The notes under the pieces are model-generated. The model was not told the origin of the DNA. It saw nothing but the letters and a program-made list of their open reading frames with translations, and searched no databases. A DNA stretch of 64,000 nt from Nomia melanderi (lineage: Eukaryota > Arthropoda > Insecta > Hymenoptera > Halictidae). Positions 12,641 through 24,964 of this stretch are shown here, piece after piece; the first letter of the stretch is position 1, and the number at the start of each line of letters is the position of its first letter. A program made the translations under genes and the position numbers. The stretch is from NCBI RefSeq assembly GCF_051020985.1, contig NC_135007.1:3221001-3285000 (forward strand), in the 5' to 3' direction.

Positions 12641-14390
12641 TATTTTTACGTAACCCGCGAACACTGTGTTAACAAAAATACATTCGCTCGCATCGCAAAA
12701 AACAATTCCCTGGCCAAATCTTTCTCAACGAAGCGCACACGCAGGTGCGAGTTAGCGATAATCCCTTCCGTAACACAACAAATATTTCTCGTTACAACAG
12801 TGCCTCCAATTCGCGTGACAATCCGTTTGTTTACTGCGGTGCAGTAGCCACGCGCGTTGGTGACTGCGCGGGCAAATATCCGACGCCTCCGCTTGTACGT
12901 CTTTGAACTTAAGAACGATGGAGGGGAAAGGTCTTGCGATCTCGCGTTACGTTGCTGCTGAATCCGCGGCCGGGATTAAGCTCGATTCGTATATTAGGTA
13001 CGTACACGGGGCTGTAAAACAACAAGGCAAACTGGTAGACGGGCACACGGCGAAAGCGAGAGAGGAAGGGAGAGCTGACTGTCGAGCTCAGGGAACACAC
13101 TCGTGGCTGGAGGCGCGCGGATTAAGCGCGCGCGGGCCCGCGGAAAGTGTCGTAAATTGTCTCCCGGCAGACTAAACGAGGATATGTGTGCTTTAGCCTT
13201 GGAGGCTAAATGATAATTTCAGCTCGCGGCGCAGACGAAAGGGGGGCGCATCGAAAACGAATGGCGACGCGCGGGAGCCGTGGCAGGGGTGGTTCTGAGC
13301 TTGCGAATAAATCGCGTCGGAGTATCCGCGTTTCCGCGGTCTTGATTTACCTCACGCCCGAGACAGCATCGTAGGCAATTTTCATTTTTCCCCGGCGCTG
13401 GTGGATCTACTAATAAAACGCTTCGGGGTTTTTCGTTCCGCTACGTGTTTTTATAATCTGAGCCGAGCAAAAACGCGGAGTTTTTAAATACCCAGTGTCG
13501 ATTTCTATTGAAGACAACGGATCGCTCTGCTTATGACACGGAGCTCATTCCAATTTTTGAAGATCGCTTTGTGTCAATTTGTTCGGTATTTCTGGCGAGG
13601 AAGATCTTGAAATAGGATTTTCCGTTTCGCCGAGGTTTGCCAGGTAATGGAAATAACCCTGTTATGGACACGCGTGCTCGTTGAAAGCTTGAATGTCGGG
13701 ACGATTTCTGGAATTAGGAAGCAGGGAGCTTTGATAGCTTTGGATGATAATATTATTGGCATGAAAATGGTCTCACTCTGATATTTTAGCGTTGAGGGTA
13801 GATGGTAAGAGAGCTTCTGGTTAACTTAAACGAGATGTCGGTTTAAGTGACGCTTGCTGTATTTTATGTGATTCTACCTATCTGTTTATCAAATCAATCT
13901 AAGAATTTTGTTTAATGTATTACTTTTGTATAAAACAAAGATATCAAAACGTTTGTTATTTATTGGATTTTTGTGAGAAAATACATTTTCTAATGAAAAC
14001 TAAATTCTTCTGGTTTTTAAGAAATGCTGATATTTTCGAAAAATATAAAGGTTACTTTTATTCTAAATTCAATAACATATAACAGTCTATAGTTACTATA
14101 ATCAGTGTGTATGAAACTATAACTCTAGTTTTATATATTCCAAAATTAGCATTAATTGTAATTGATAGCGTGAATAACTGATTTCATAAAACATTTAACT
14201 TTGTATAAAATCTGATTAAATAAGATGTAACGTAATCCTAAAATCTCAATTCACACAATAATATTTCGAACATACATTATTGAAGACAATAAGAATAATT
14301 GTAAAATCTTTTCAAAACCACTCAATCCTTACTGTACAACATTCAAAATCCAAATTCACCCAATCTCTGAAACGAACAATTCTCACAGTG
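12641..14390. other. GC-rich island (12641-13760), then AT-rich valley
   Basis: The island is among the most CpG-rich, with a small hairpin at 13192. Frames at 12903-13175 show no domain. The valley turns A/C-rich before the next island (14281-14400: 28 C against 12 G). Confidence 0.55.
13192..13210 (+). repeat. 8-bp stem, 3-nt loop hairpin
   Basis: TTTAGCCT, loop TGG, AGGCTAAA lies in the middle of a GC-rich island. No function is evident. Confidence 0.6.
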
Positions 14391-15143
14391 CGCTAGAGTT
14401 AAAAATCCTCAGCTCCGACGTCCACATTGACGCGCCTTAGGAGAGATGGAGAGGTCGTCTGCGCGAGCAAACAAGAGCACGGAGGTCTAAGGTGTCTGCG
14501 GAATAATAGGTGGAGGATCGGTGACGTTTCTTCTGGCGAATTCAATGGCCGACTCTTACTTTCCGCGGATCGTTAGCCTTCTGCGGGATATCAAAAGGTT
14601 TGGGTGGCGCGGTTCGGCTCCGCGGCAAAGGCGTGCCCACCTCAAGAAACGCCGATGGAGCCGGAAGTTGCTGGCAGACTGATTCTGCCTGGATTAAGGG
14701 ACTTCGACGCCCAGTTCAAAGTTCAGATCCCGGCTTATTATATGGGCCAGCGAAAAGGGGATCGCGCGGCGAATGGAGAACCGAGGACGGTGGCTCCCGA
14801 GATAATTAATTCCAGCTAATTGTTCGTGGTCCGCGGAGAATGGCCAAGTGGCTGACTTTTAACGACCGGCTAGCGTATAATAATCTCCCCGAACGGCCGG
14901 GAAGCGTTACGACTCCATTGGAAAAAGAGAAAAGAGGTACACAGTTCGTGGGACAAGTTGGTCGCGGATCCGTCGGACCGGGAGGAAAGTTTATCGCGCG
15001 GCATCGCACGAGAGCTGCGAACGGCGCTCCCATAAATTTCGACCGGCCTCCAGAATAATAATTTGCGGCGTCTAATTACCGGCGACTACCAGGAACCGGC
15101 GATAAGATCGCCAACTCGGCTCGAAGCCCGGAGCTTCGCTGAA

Positions 15144-15155
15144 CGCGTTAACGCG
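15144..15155. other. 12-bp palindrome CGCGTTAACGCG
   Basis: This perfect palindrome lies in a GC-rich island. The identical sequence recurs at 28315-28326. Confidence 0.6.
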
Positions 15156-16534
15156 CGGTTGAGGACGGTTCCTTGAAAATTGATATCGGTATTCGAACGG
15201 ACTTCGCAGCACCACTTTGCAATCTTTCCGCCGGATCGTTCAAGATACGCGTTACGAGCAGTTTATACGAACCTGCGAGCTTTAATATTGAGTTTGTAAG
15301 TGGACTGCCGGTTTTATACACTTGTAACACGTGTGAGGTTGCGGAGCTATGTAATACGGGATTCATAACAAAGATTTAACAAGTTGTTTTAGCGAAATTC
15401 ATTCTTTTTTATAAATCTGTAAAGAAAAACTGGTCTTGGTTTAACGTTTGTGTTTTGCGAAGTGTTTAGAGAAATCTGCTTTCATAAACGTTTATTGTTT
15501 AATTGAAAGTAGCTTCAGATATTCTGTTATTGGTCTGAATAGAATCTCAATCTGGCTTTTTCGTGAATTAGAACAGTTTGAATGTTTGCTTTTTGACTAA
15601 TGTGTTTGAATCTAGTGGAACAAATACGGTACTGGAACCAGCGTAACAAAAGATGATCGTTATGTTTATGACTTTGACACGACGTTTTGAGGGAAGAGAA
15701 ATTTTAATCAGAAGGTTCTTTTAAAATCACTCTTACCTTAAAAACACTTTGAAGTTACTAAAAAGTAAAAATATATACAATTTTCATGTTTCTCTTAAAC
15801 TGCCACAACTTTCTTTTTCAACTTTACTTGAAGACTAATAATGGTAGAAATATGACAGTCCTATTGAAAAACCGTTGATAGTCATACAAATTGAAAAAAT
15901 GGAACTCAAAAAGAGATAATCATGAATGAAATATTCACCGTTCTGAAACATAAATTCTGAAAATATAAATAATAATAAATGAACTAGCTTGCATAATATT
16001 CGGGCACAAAAAAGACGAGTGAGAAATTTAGTTCTCACGACCGAGACATCAAATTGTTTTATATCCAACGTACCGTGAAAACCAGAAAATTCGCAAATAA
16101 AAGAAGATGGCTAAGAACGCGATAAAAAAGAATTTACGAGGATACGATATACGTGACATTAAACGTGGGCCATGATATTTAACTCACACATAAATTTTGT
16201 TAATAATTCACAACATACGACTTATAGCATACTAAATTTTTTTTTTATTGTTTATCGAGTTTGATATTATTTCTTGGTGGAATATATTCAAATTTAATGC
16301 TTCTTTCAACCAGCAAGTTTGCAATCAATTTCGATAGCTGTTACCTTAAAATTATAACTACAATAAATAGCGAAAAATAAAATGTAACGCATATTATAAT
16401 AGCAATTAACATTAATTTCTCTATCCCACTCCATCGTTATTCAATTCAATCCTTCGTTATCGAAACCTTGCATTTGCTATTATAGTTTAAAATATGTGGC
16501 TTGGAAATAGTATAGACGAGAATATAAAAAACTA

Positions 16535-16870
16535 ACAAATAACTATGTTTATTAACAATAAGAAAAAACTATACACTAACGACGTGCAACTTAAGCGACG
16601 CCTAACTTATTGCCATGAAGGCCAACACACGACTCTCTCGACACAAACACACGTTCAGACATTTGCACTCAAAAATCATTCTCTCCCCATAATCAGTCTT
16701 CTCACGCGCATTTTTCACAAACTGTCAAATACACGCTCCATCGAATTCTAACTAGAAACCTTAGGCCTACGACGTTGCGCTGGCTAGTTTTCCTCGACCG
16801 TTAGATTTCCCTCTTTTATGATCCTCCGCTCAAACTCATTCTCGCATTCCCACTTCTTAAGAATATCCCA
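16535..16870 (-). repeat. Possible solo LTR or LTR fragment (weak)
   Basis: On the minus strand this stretch ends with an AATAAA-type signal (GTTAATAAACATAG) and is strongly purine-biased upstream, like the layout of the gypsy LTR at 26238. There is no second copy in the window, and clean TG/CA ends with a target duplication were not found, so it may be ordinary skewed valley sequence. Confidence 0.18.
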
Positions 16871-17031
16871 AAGCTACGCTGGAAATTCTAGATACTAGAA
16901 TATACTACACTATGAATATTTTTGTATCCTCAAATTGTACATGATTACATGAAGACAATATGTGCCCGTTTAAAGGAAAGTCTTCAAATATTTCTAAAAA
17001 TCAAAGACTAACTACTTTATTTTAACTCTTA

Positions 17032-17160
17032 GCACTTATATCGAAATAAAATCGATAAATTTCATTTAAATCGTTACATACTCCACCTGTCTATGTTACA
17101 CTTATTTGCAACATCACAATTCCATATACACTATTAGAGCTCTTTAAGTGTTATAAATAG
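17032..17160 (+). mobile_element. Partial family C element (left end)
   Basis: This stretch starts TTAACTCTTAGCAC and shares with 50612-50864 the order and spacing of blocks such as ACTTRTTTG and ATCACAATT about 90-100 bases in. Similarity fades near 17160 and no matching right end is found before the GC-rich island at 17.29 kb. Confidence 0.45.
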
Positions 17161-17290
17161 ATCACTAACCCAACATACTGACCTACGATCAAATTGCCCA
17201 CCATTGATAGATTTTCAAACTCAAAACCCTTCAAAATCATTAATAATTCATACCGTAAGTAATTCATGACTTTGCCCAACACCCAAATAC

Positions 17291-20000
17291 CCTACAGGAT
17301 ACATTCAAAAACAGATCAAGTTCCTGGTCGACTCCAAAATATTCCGTCCTCAAGAAACAGAGCATCAGTAAAAACGGGTGAAACGGTGGAATCAACGGAA
17401 TCCCCATCGGTGACACCCGCCACCAGCATAAACTTGAGTGTCCTCGCGCGGCGGAGACCTCTTAGATGTCCCAGCCACGTACGCCGCGGGGCCAGTGCGC
17501 GTTGCGCGTGCTTCGAAGGAGGACAGGCTTGCATCAAAGATGCATGAGAATCTACTTCGGCGAAAGGTGACGACGTGGTCTGCCAGACATTTGCACGTGT
17601 CACTTGGTAACGCTCGAAGTTGAGAGGGGGAGTGGCCAGGGTAGTGAAGGAACGAGCCGAAGCGGAGGGTGAAAGTCGAATTTCCGTGATGTCTGGTCCG
17701 ACAATACTACGCCTGGTCTAAACGGCTGTTCATTGAATAGCCCCACCGGTCGGGACCCGATAAACCGACTCGCCGAGCCCTCTGGTCGCTCGTAAACCGT
17801 CCTCGCCACGGCCAAGCCCTCTGCCCTCGGTTATTTTTCCACCCTTTCCCGGCGCCGAACCGTCTCGCGACCATTTCTCGCCGAGGCGAGGCGGCCGGCC
17901 GGTCTCCGCTTCAATAATCTTTCACCTATTCCCACGATTTTTATGGAAATCGAGTGATTCACATCCCGGCCGGCGATAGTCTGTTGCTTCCTCACCGGGG
18001 AACGATAACTTTCGACGAAGAAGGGTTGAGAGTTGGGAAGTAGCTTTCATTCTCATGCACCCTAAGAGGACTAAGAAATCGAGCTCCTGATGGCGCCTTT
18101 CCTATTATCAACGTCGTTCGCATCGTTTTTGCGAGATAACAGGAGGAAGTTCCAAACGAAAGGAAAATCTGCGTCAGAGAACTTCGCGTCTTGCATATCT
18201 GTAACGCGTAAGTTGGCAACGTTGTGTCTAGAAACGTGTCGTCAGCTTCAGCAACGATAATTAAAGAACTTGGTAGGAACAATAGATTTTTGCGGCGCGA
18301 GAAAGTTTCTGCGACTACGGGCCTGAGTTTAAAATCTTAGACAGCCTTCCTTCACGATGATTTTATTGTTCCGCGGATTCAACGCGAGTGGCCGACTCCT
18401 TGTTACGATCCCCAGGGTTTTTTCTTCACGCCGGTCACAATACTTCCTCGTTAAGCGGCAACGCTCGTGACCGAGCATTCGTTAACTACGTTGTTAATCC
18501 GCGGTTCGCTGGAAAAGAAACGCTCAGAGAAAGTTTCCGGCGATTAGCATTATTCGATCGAAACTACCAGTGATCGGGCCGTTCGGCCAGTCGATTCGCG
18601 GGAATCTAGAAAAGTTCGCGGCACTTCGTCGAACTGCTGTCTCGCGATGAGGCTGGCGGGACCTCTTTCATCGTACGCTTTCAATTCGCGAACTTCCGTT
18701 GTCCACCGGCAGACTGTCAAACGCAGACCTTCCTTCGCTTTCCCGCGAAATCTTTTCCGTTTCCGTGTCCTCAACAGCTTTCAACGTCCTCCAAAAGTTC
18801 TGGAAATGTTGTATCGGGGAAAGAAAGCGACCGTCGGACGAGATTTGCCGAACTATTAGCCGTGTCGCTAATTAAATTCGATATTGCGTCGACTCATAGT
18901 TTGTGTTTACGTTCTTTATGGTTGACGTTTCTATTTTGCACGGGAAAAAATCCCTGTTAGCCGCTCGGAAACCATTAACCGCGCGCGAACGCCACCGTTA
19001 TTTTAGTTGGAAAGCGTCCGTCGCAGATGACGTTGGAAACTTTACATGATATTAGAACTATAACGTTCTCTGTTCAGTGGAATGTATTTACTTTCTTGAT
19101 TGTTCGTTAATCACTTGCGTCGGGATGACGTGTTGTTTATAGCATTTGCCTGTTCGGCGGTGACCTTATTAAAAGCTTTCGGAATACATTTTCGCGGTTC
19201 AGTTGGAAAGTAGTGTTCCACCGTTTTGGGCGGACAAGAGAAGTTCAGTGATGCGTGGACGTCTATGTACATCAAAGTTTGACCACCTCGGTACAAATAA
19301 ACGAGGAATGAATTTATTAGTAAACTTTTATGCGGGTTACACAGTGGAAAGTGACTGAGAAACTATTGAAAGTATTATTTAAATTTATTTCAAAAAGTAA
19401 AATTCATTAATTATGATGATGGAAATGCTAATAAAATATCTTTCAATGTATAATAGGACCTGTTAACAATATAATTGGTAAGATTAAGAAAATAATAACG
19501 TAGACTTGTGCTGGAAATTCTAAAATAAATTAATTGATTTAAGTGAACGAAACATTGCTTGAAAACATTTGGGAAAATAAAGTAATGGAAGCTGTGTAAT
19601 CGTTATACGAATTAGATAACAGTTCACGAAAGTTGTAAATTTGTCCCTTAGGTTGCGATTTATTCTGTAATCAGTCTTACAAGAACTTTATAAATATATT
19701 TCGCAGGATGAATGTCGAAATTTATAATTTTATGAAAAATTATTAAGAAATTGTTAATCAACTCAAAAGTTTAATTGTAACGTTAATCTTAGCTGCACTC
19801 ATCGAAATATACTATTCAGCGTATTAATACATCGTCCAAATAAACATTAAAAAAATAACTTCTCTGAATCATTTTATTGTCACAGAAGGCCTATCAGTCA
19901 ATTATTACCGTTAAAAGTAAAAAAAAACACGAAACATAAATGAACATTCCGATGCACAATTCGCTTTTGATTATAAAGTGCGCGGATCATGTTGAGTAAG
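17291..20000. other. Longest GC-rich island (17291-19310), then AT-rich valley
   Basis: About 2 kb of GC-rich sequence with overlapping open frames on both strands, none with a recognisable domain. The valley is low complexity. Confidence 0.55.
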
Positions 20001-21087
20001 TAAATGCAAACCGTGAAATTCTAAACGTTGCGCACATATGATGGCGGCCTCTCTTGAGAAATTAGTAGCGAACGCATTAATTCATCTCGAAGCGGAATGA
20101 ACTCGGTTCGCATACAGTATCAGCGCAATTGTATGTTCCATTAACCGGATACGATAAGTTCGTCATTACCATTATTCACGCGCTTAAAGACAGAATCAAA
20201 TATTTTCGATTTGCTATTCAAATCGATAGCGGTCTGTTCAACGTCGCATTCACGGGACACCTGACAAAGGAATGCCCGCGGGGTTGCTCGAATATTTTTT
20301 CAGGTAACACACGCCCAGTCGATCCATCGAACGTTCGCTTTTTACTCGGGGGTCGTTTGAAAAATCGAAACATTGCAAATAGTCCCTGAGGAGAGCAGAA
20401 ATGGAGTGAGGAGCCAGAGAGGAAGAGGGAGAAAGAGAGGGTTCGCTCTCCTTTCACCCTTGTCTCTGGGACTTTATCAGGATACACTCGGGCTGAAGCG
20501 AAACCTCGGTTTTTGCGACGGATGGGGAAGTATCTTGAATGGGGTTCCAACGTTTTCGTGCTGGCGGAACCATCTCATTTGCATAATGCTGTTAGTACTG
20601 CTTGGGTGGCGGTGGTACGGGCGCGGGACGAGGACAGAGAGCTGGCCGGGGGAATTGTACTTCGGGAGAAAGTGAAACGACAGTGGAAGGAGCCGGTCTA
20701 CAGCCGAGGCACTCGCGCTTCGAGACTATGGAAGCGTGTCACTCGAAAGTGAATTCGCTTTCTTGGTCTATTCGATGATGCCTGGACGAAGAATCGCTGG
20801 GCAAACCGGTGTCAAGCATATTTTTCTTTCGTCTTTTCGATCAGAAAAGCGCAACGCTGTTTTCGCTGATTGTTAGTACCTAAGCTCTGTGATCGCTCAC
20901 ATTAATTGCAGAATTTACGTTCTTGTTTCATTATGCCATAAGTTAGATATGCTCATGAACTAGTAAATAGTTAAATATTTTTAGGTTAGAATCGATAATT
21001 TACAAGTGTTGGAAACAAAGATTTGGTTTATTTACTGAGAATAGTTATGTAAATTTACAGTACAAATTTGTAATCCTTTATGTTAAG
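20001..21087. other. GC-rich island (20001-20900), then AT-rich valley
   Basis: GAGAGA-type purine patches lie near 20400-20440. No gene recognised. The valley leads into the TTAA element at 21088. Confidence 0.55.
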
Positions 21088-21336
21088 TTAACACACTGTT
21101 GATCTGCAATTTTACACAAGAGCTTACTCCATGTCACTGGTTATTATTTCGTAATTAAATATGAAAGTGAAACAATCTCAGTAATCTTCAATATACTTTA
21201 TTTATACATGATGAATTGAAATAAAACTTTGGTCTTTTATCTTTTATATAACTTTTAATATTTTCCTTTGCACTATTATATATTACCTTGCATTCCAAAA
21301 ATTGAAATAGGTATTGCAAATGCAAACACGAGTTAA
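21088..21336 (+). mobile_element. TTAA-flanked miniature element, family A, copy 2
   Basis: The region is bounded by TTAA at 21088-21091 and 21333-21336, total 249 bp. It matches the reverse complement of 6593-6839 over its whole length at roughly 75-80 percent by eye. Shared blocks include GGTTATTATTYCGTAATTAA, ATATGAAAGTGAAACAATCT and GCAAATGCAAACACGAG. No coding capacity. The TTAA ends suggest a piggyBac-like non-autonomous element. Confidence 0.72.
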
Positions 21337-23136
21337 CTCATAACCGTCTAACAATATGTTAAGTCGTAAACGTGGCGAAGATTTATTTTAAATTTAATAG
21401 ATATGAATATCCTTACTTTATGCCAGTGGAAAAGAGGTACTATTTTGTGTTTATGAGAATCGAAATTTTTCAGCAAACATAAACCAACTATAAATATGTA
21501 ATTTCCTTTCATAATGGAAGATTATTATATACAACAAAATAACGTACATGAGTTTATAGTTTACTCACGAAATAAATTATAAAGCAAGAAATGAAAATAA
21601 TGAATGTTCACTGAATAATACTGCACGTTGTCGAAAATAGGGAACCAGTGATCAATGCCGAAAATTGTTCGTAGAATTCTGTCATCAAAGTTTCGTTTAT
21701 ACTTCAAAAACAATGGGTGTTGCTTATTCGAATTCTGTTTCCAACGAAAAAAAAAGAACTCCATGTCAAGATCAATTACGAGCGAGTTTTCTCCCCATCA
21801 GGTGGAAAAAATGGGGTTGCGATTTGTTTGGAGCGGTAGAAGTCATCGCACAGACGAAAGTCCTTTATCGCCCGTTGATGTCATGCTAAAAAGGGAGAAC
21901 GGGCCAACGAGCACAGTGGGGAGATTTTGAATGACGGACACGTTCCTGCAATATGCATAACCGGGGCCGGGAACACGGGAAACCTCTTTGTGAGGCGCGA
22001 CCGGTCTACTAAATCATTCATTGCCTTGGACCGTCTCGGATGACTAATTAACAACGGTACAGATTGCTTTGTCGAGACGTTTCTGGTTATCTAATCAATG
22101 TAATTCCACCTCGTAACTACCGGTCAATAGTACATCCCGATGCCCGACACGAAAGCAAACAATACCAATCCCATTATACCGGAAACAAATTACCTTGAGA
22201 CAGCTCTCTTAAAATTTCAATCCGAAATGGAACCGTAAAATTCTCCGGCGCGGATCTGCGAAAACGACCACGCTGAATTTGGCGTTAGTAGAATTAATTT
22301 CGCCGGACTGTGATGACGTTAAATAGTTCCTTCGGTTCGTGGACTCTCTTCGCAGGCACCAGCCCAGCTGCGTAGATGTCGCAGTAATCCCGACTCTTCG
22401 TTTCCCGTGTAACCTCGTTACTCGAAGATTGACGCGGACCAATGCGAACGATCCTTTTCAGAACGATTGAACGATTTGAATTAACGGTCGGCAGGAGCCG
22501 GGGCTGGCCAGAAGGGAGGCCGGGGCTTTTTATCGGGACTGATACGGGAGTGGTCGATGTCCCGGGGTATGGAGAGGCTATAAACCAGGAGTTGCGAACA
22601 AATCAATGTGAGTGCTTTCGAGGCGGGCATCGGAGACGATCGCGAACGGAGGAAAGGAGGCAGGAGAGCCGCTCATTTACTTTAACGGCCTACACGGGCG
22701 CATGTGAACCCGGCCGAGGGACTATCAATCTGGTCATCGAAAACCGGTCTCCGGTTTTCCGTAAAGTTAACCATGACCGCGTTTGTCGAGGCTCAGGACG
22801 GAATGAGTTTGTTTCCTCGATTCGATGTAACGAACAGCCTGCCCCGAGGAGGGATAAGAAGTACCTTTATTCGTTGGTATTGCTACCGTGGACAGTTCAA
22901 TTAGTTAGAACGAACGGGGAATTGAAATCGTAATCCCTGCTCGGTGGATCAGAGGATATTATTTACCTGGATTCAAAAAACTACTATGTTAGAAACTTCA
23001 CTAAACCTTTTTGGGAGGTACACTAGTAAAATAAGGTGTTTCCAGTCAATTAGGAAGTTACATAGAGGGGTTTTAGCATTTTTGGTTCTTTATTCCTGGA
23101 TTACTCTTTCACAGTAGCATACTTTCCGCTGGAAAA
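21337..23136. other. AT-rich remainder, GC-rich island (21641-22960), short flank of the gypsy element
   Basis: The longest non-element frame here (22442-22933, plus) is Arg- and Gly-rich without known domains and is probably a by-product of GC richness. Hairpin at 22739. Confidence 0.5.
22739..22759 (+). repeat. 9-bp stem, 3-nt loop hairpin
   Basis: GAAAACCGG, loop TCT, CCGGTTTTC lies inside the GC-rich island of 21.6-22.9 kb. No downstream T-run and no known role. Confidence 0.6.
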
Positions 23137-23140
23137 ATAA

Positions 23141-23326
23141 TATAGACGTTTATTTAAAACGATGTCAATTTCTATATATTTTTCCGTTGTCAACACAAAC
23201 TTCGTCTTTTTCAATATCTCTTTTTTTTCTCGCGTTTATCCAAAACAACGCGTACACGCACGCTACACCCATACACATGCACGCACATCCATGAAGTTTA
23301 CATCAATATTAACCTACACGTCTACA
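23141..23326 (-). repeat. 3' LTR of the gypsy element
   Basis: This is a direct repeat of 26238-26427 at about 97 percent identity by eye. Differences are scattered single bases (for example C against T in the CACATGC/CATATGC segment) and T-run length. The divergence means the insertion is not brand new. No clean polypurine tract is visible just upstream on the minus strand (plus 23327-23360). Confidence 0.88.
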
Positions 23327-23470
23327 GTTCGGCCATCCTGACCTGTTAGCCGCCTCGGTTAACCCAAACGCAAAAATACCAATCTTAATATTACTTTGAT
23401 CACACAAACATATTCATGCTCCCTAATCAATTATCTAAGTACTTATCTAAGTTTTCGTTTATTTCAATGT

Positions 23471-24964
23471 TTACGTTACAATATACGGTTTCATATTATC
23501 CGGTGACAGAACACTATCATAGGGCATTTGGGTTATTTGGAACCCGTCAACGTCGCCAATCACATATCGATCACAATCTAAGACCTTCTTTACCTCGTAT
23601 GGTCCCTTAAATTTAGGTAGCAATTTTTTATTCACGCCCGCTGAGTTGTCAACATTTTTAATCATTACATAGTCTCCAACGTTGTATACAAACGCGTCCT
23701 TATGCTTACTGTTATAATAATTCTCATTGACCGCTTGTGTTTTTTCAATAGTTTTTGCTGCCCTTTCGCGTATACTCTCTAAGTCTCTAATCTCGTCTGA
23801 GGTCGGCTGTAATAAAAGTCGCAAGTAGTCGTTCGGTTTTCCTGCCTGTTCAACGCCAAATAATAGTCGGTTAGGGGTATCCTTTGTCGCCCTACACACG
23901 GTGTTATTCAAGGCAAACTCAACCTGATCAAGCACACGGTCCCATTTATTCGGTGCTTCGCATAATTTCGCGAGCATCGGAGTTATTATGCGATTAAACC
24001 GTTCAATTTGCCCGTTTGCCTGAGGGGTGCCGACTGCAATCAAGATATGGCCAATGTTATCAATCTCTAGAAATTCTTTGAAAATACTTGACGTGAACGC
24101 GGTTCCCGGATCTGTAATTATTCGTTTCGGTTTACTGTAAGCTCGAAAATATTCCTTTAAAAATTTAATCACCTCTTGGGCATCGGTTGACTTACATGAA
24201 TATAATTTGAGAAATTTAGTAAACCCGTCAACTATGGCAAGTATATACTTGCAACCCCTCCCTGTTTTCTCCAGTGGCCTAAGATGGTCCAGATGAATGG
24301 TGTAGAACGGCACTTTTTCTTTAGGGATGTTATGCAAACGACCTGTCTGTTTATCATCTGATGGTGAAAATTCAATGCACCGCAGACAATTAGAAATATA
24401 CCTCTTAACCTTTTGTCGCAGATTTGGAAACCAATACAATTTCACGAGATTACTAAGAACTTTATCTTGCCCTACGTGCCCGAGATCGTCATGACATGTT
24501 CGGATAACGTTATCCTCCATCGATCGCGGTACATAGAATAACAGTTTCTTTGTTTTATCCTTCCGGTACACGAGTCCGTCACGAAGCTCAAATTGTTTTA
24601 ATTCCCCTTTTTCTAATTTGTCCCGAATCTTTCCTATCTCGGAATCTTTATTTTGACACACCGATAGTGTTTGTTCAAAGGTATTGCCCTCAATTACTAA
24701 CACGCTGTGACAACGGCTGAGCGCGTCCACATGGCCCATTCTTTTCCCTGGTCTATATTGAATTTCATAATCGAAATCTTGGAGATACAAAGCCCAACGC
24801 GAAATTCTTGGGTTCACATTCTGCTCGCTTAGTGTCAGCCGGAAGCTATCACAATCGGTAATAATTCGAAAACGTATCCCGCTCAGATAAACTTTGAATC
24901 GTTTCAGCGCGTTCACAACCGCCGAACACTCCAGCTCGAAACTATGGTACTTTGCTTCCGTCGC
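23471..24964 (-). CDS. Pol remnant: RNase H (N-terminus missing), integrase and C-terminal domain
   Basis: The frame is open from 25132, but its first 56 codons are gag read in another frame. True Pol similarity starts near 24964. Numbering residues from 25132, RNase H has E68, D93 (ITDCD) and D136 (HVDALSRC), but its first catalytic Asp is lost. An integrase HHCC zinc-binding domain follows (H214, H219, C249, C252). The catalytic core has D282 (IHLDHL), D341 (IITDPGTAFTSS) and E377 (QANGQIERFN), the DD35E spacing. A C-terminal region with GDYVMIKN and LLPKFKGPYEV resembles the integrase tail of gypsy elements. There is no internal stop over about 497 codons, so the integrase half looks intact. 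Integrase inserts the DNA copy into host chromosomes. Protease and reverse transcriptase are absent. Confidence 0.92.
   Translation of the reverse strand, partial: ATEAKYHSFELECSAVVNALKRFKVYLSGIRFRIITDCDSFRLTLSEQNVNPRISRWALYLQDFDYEIQYRPGKRMGHVDALSRCHSVLVIEGNTFEQTLSVCQNKDSEIGKIRDKLEKGELKQFELRDGLVYRKDKTKKLLFYVPRSMEDNVIRTCHDDLGHVGQDKVLSNLVKLYWFPNLRQKVKRYISNCLRCIEFSPSDDKQTGRLHNIPKEKVPFYTIHLDHLRPLEKTGRGCKYILAIVDGFTKFLKLYSCKSTDAQEVIKFLKEYFRAYSKPKRIITDPGTAFTSSIFKEFLEIDNIGHILIAVGTPQANGQIERFNRIITPMLAKLCEAPNKWDRVLDQVEFALNNTVCRATKDTPNRLLFGVEQAGKPNDYLRLLLQPTSDEIRDLESIRERAAKTIEKTQAVNENYYNSKHKDAFVYNVGDYVMIKNVDNSAGVNKKLLPKFKGPYEVKKVLDCDRYVIGDVDGFQITQMPYDSVLSPDNMKPYIVT

Larger units (their letters stand above)
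14391..17290. other. GC-rich island (14391-15350), then long AT-rich valley
   Basis: The island embeds TAATTA-type motifs (about 14800-14820, 15068). The valley contains the weak LTR-like stretch at 16535 and the partial family C element at 17032. No gene recognised. Confidence 0.55.

Noticed and set aside
22442..22933. 163-codon plus-strand frame
   Set aside because: Arg/Gly-rich, no domain, overlapping frames on the same strand; explained by high GC content.
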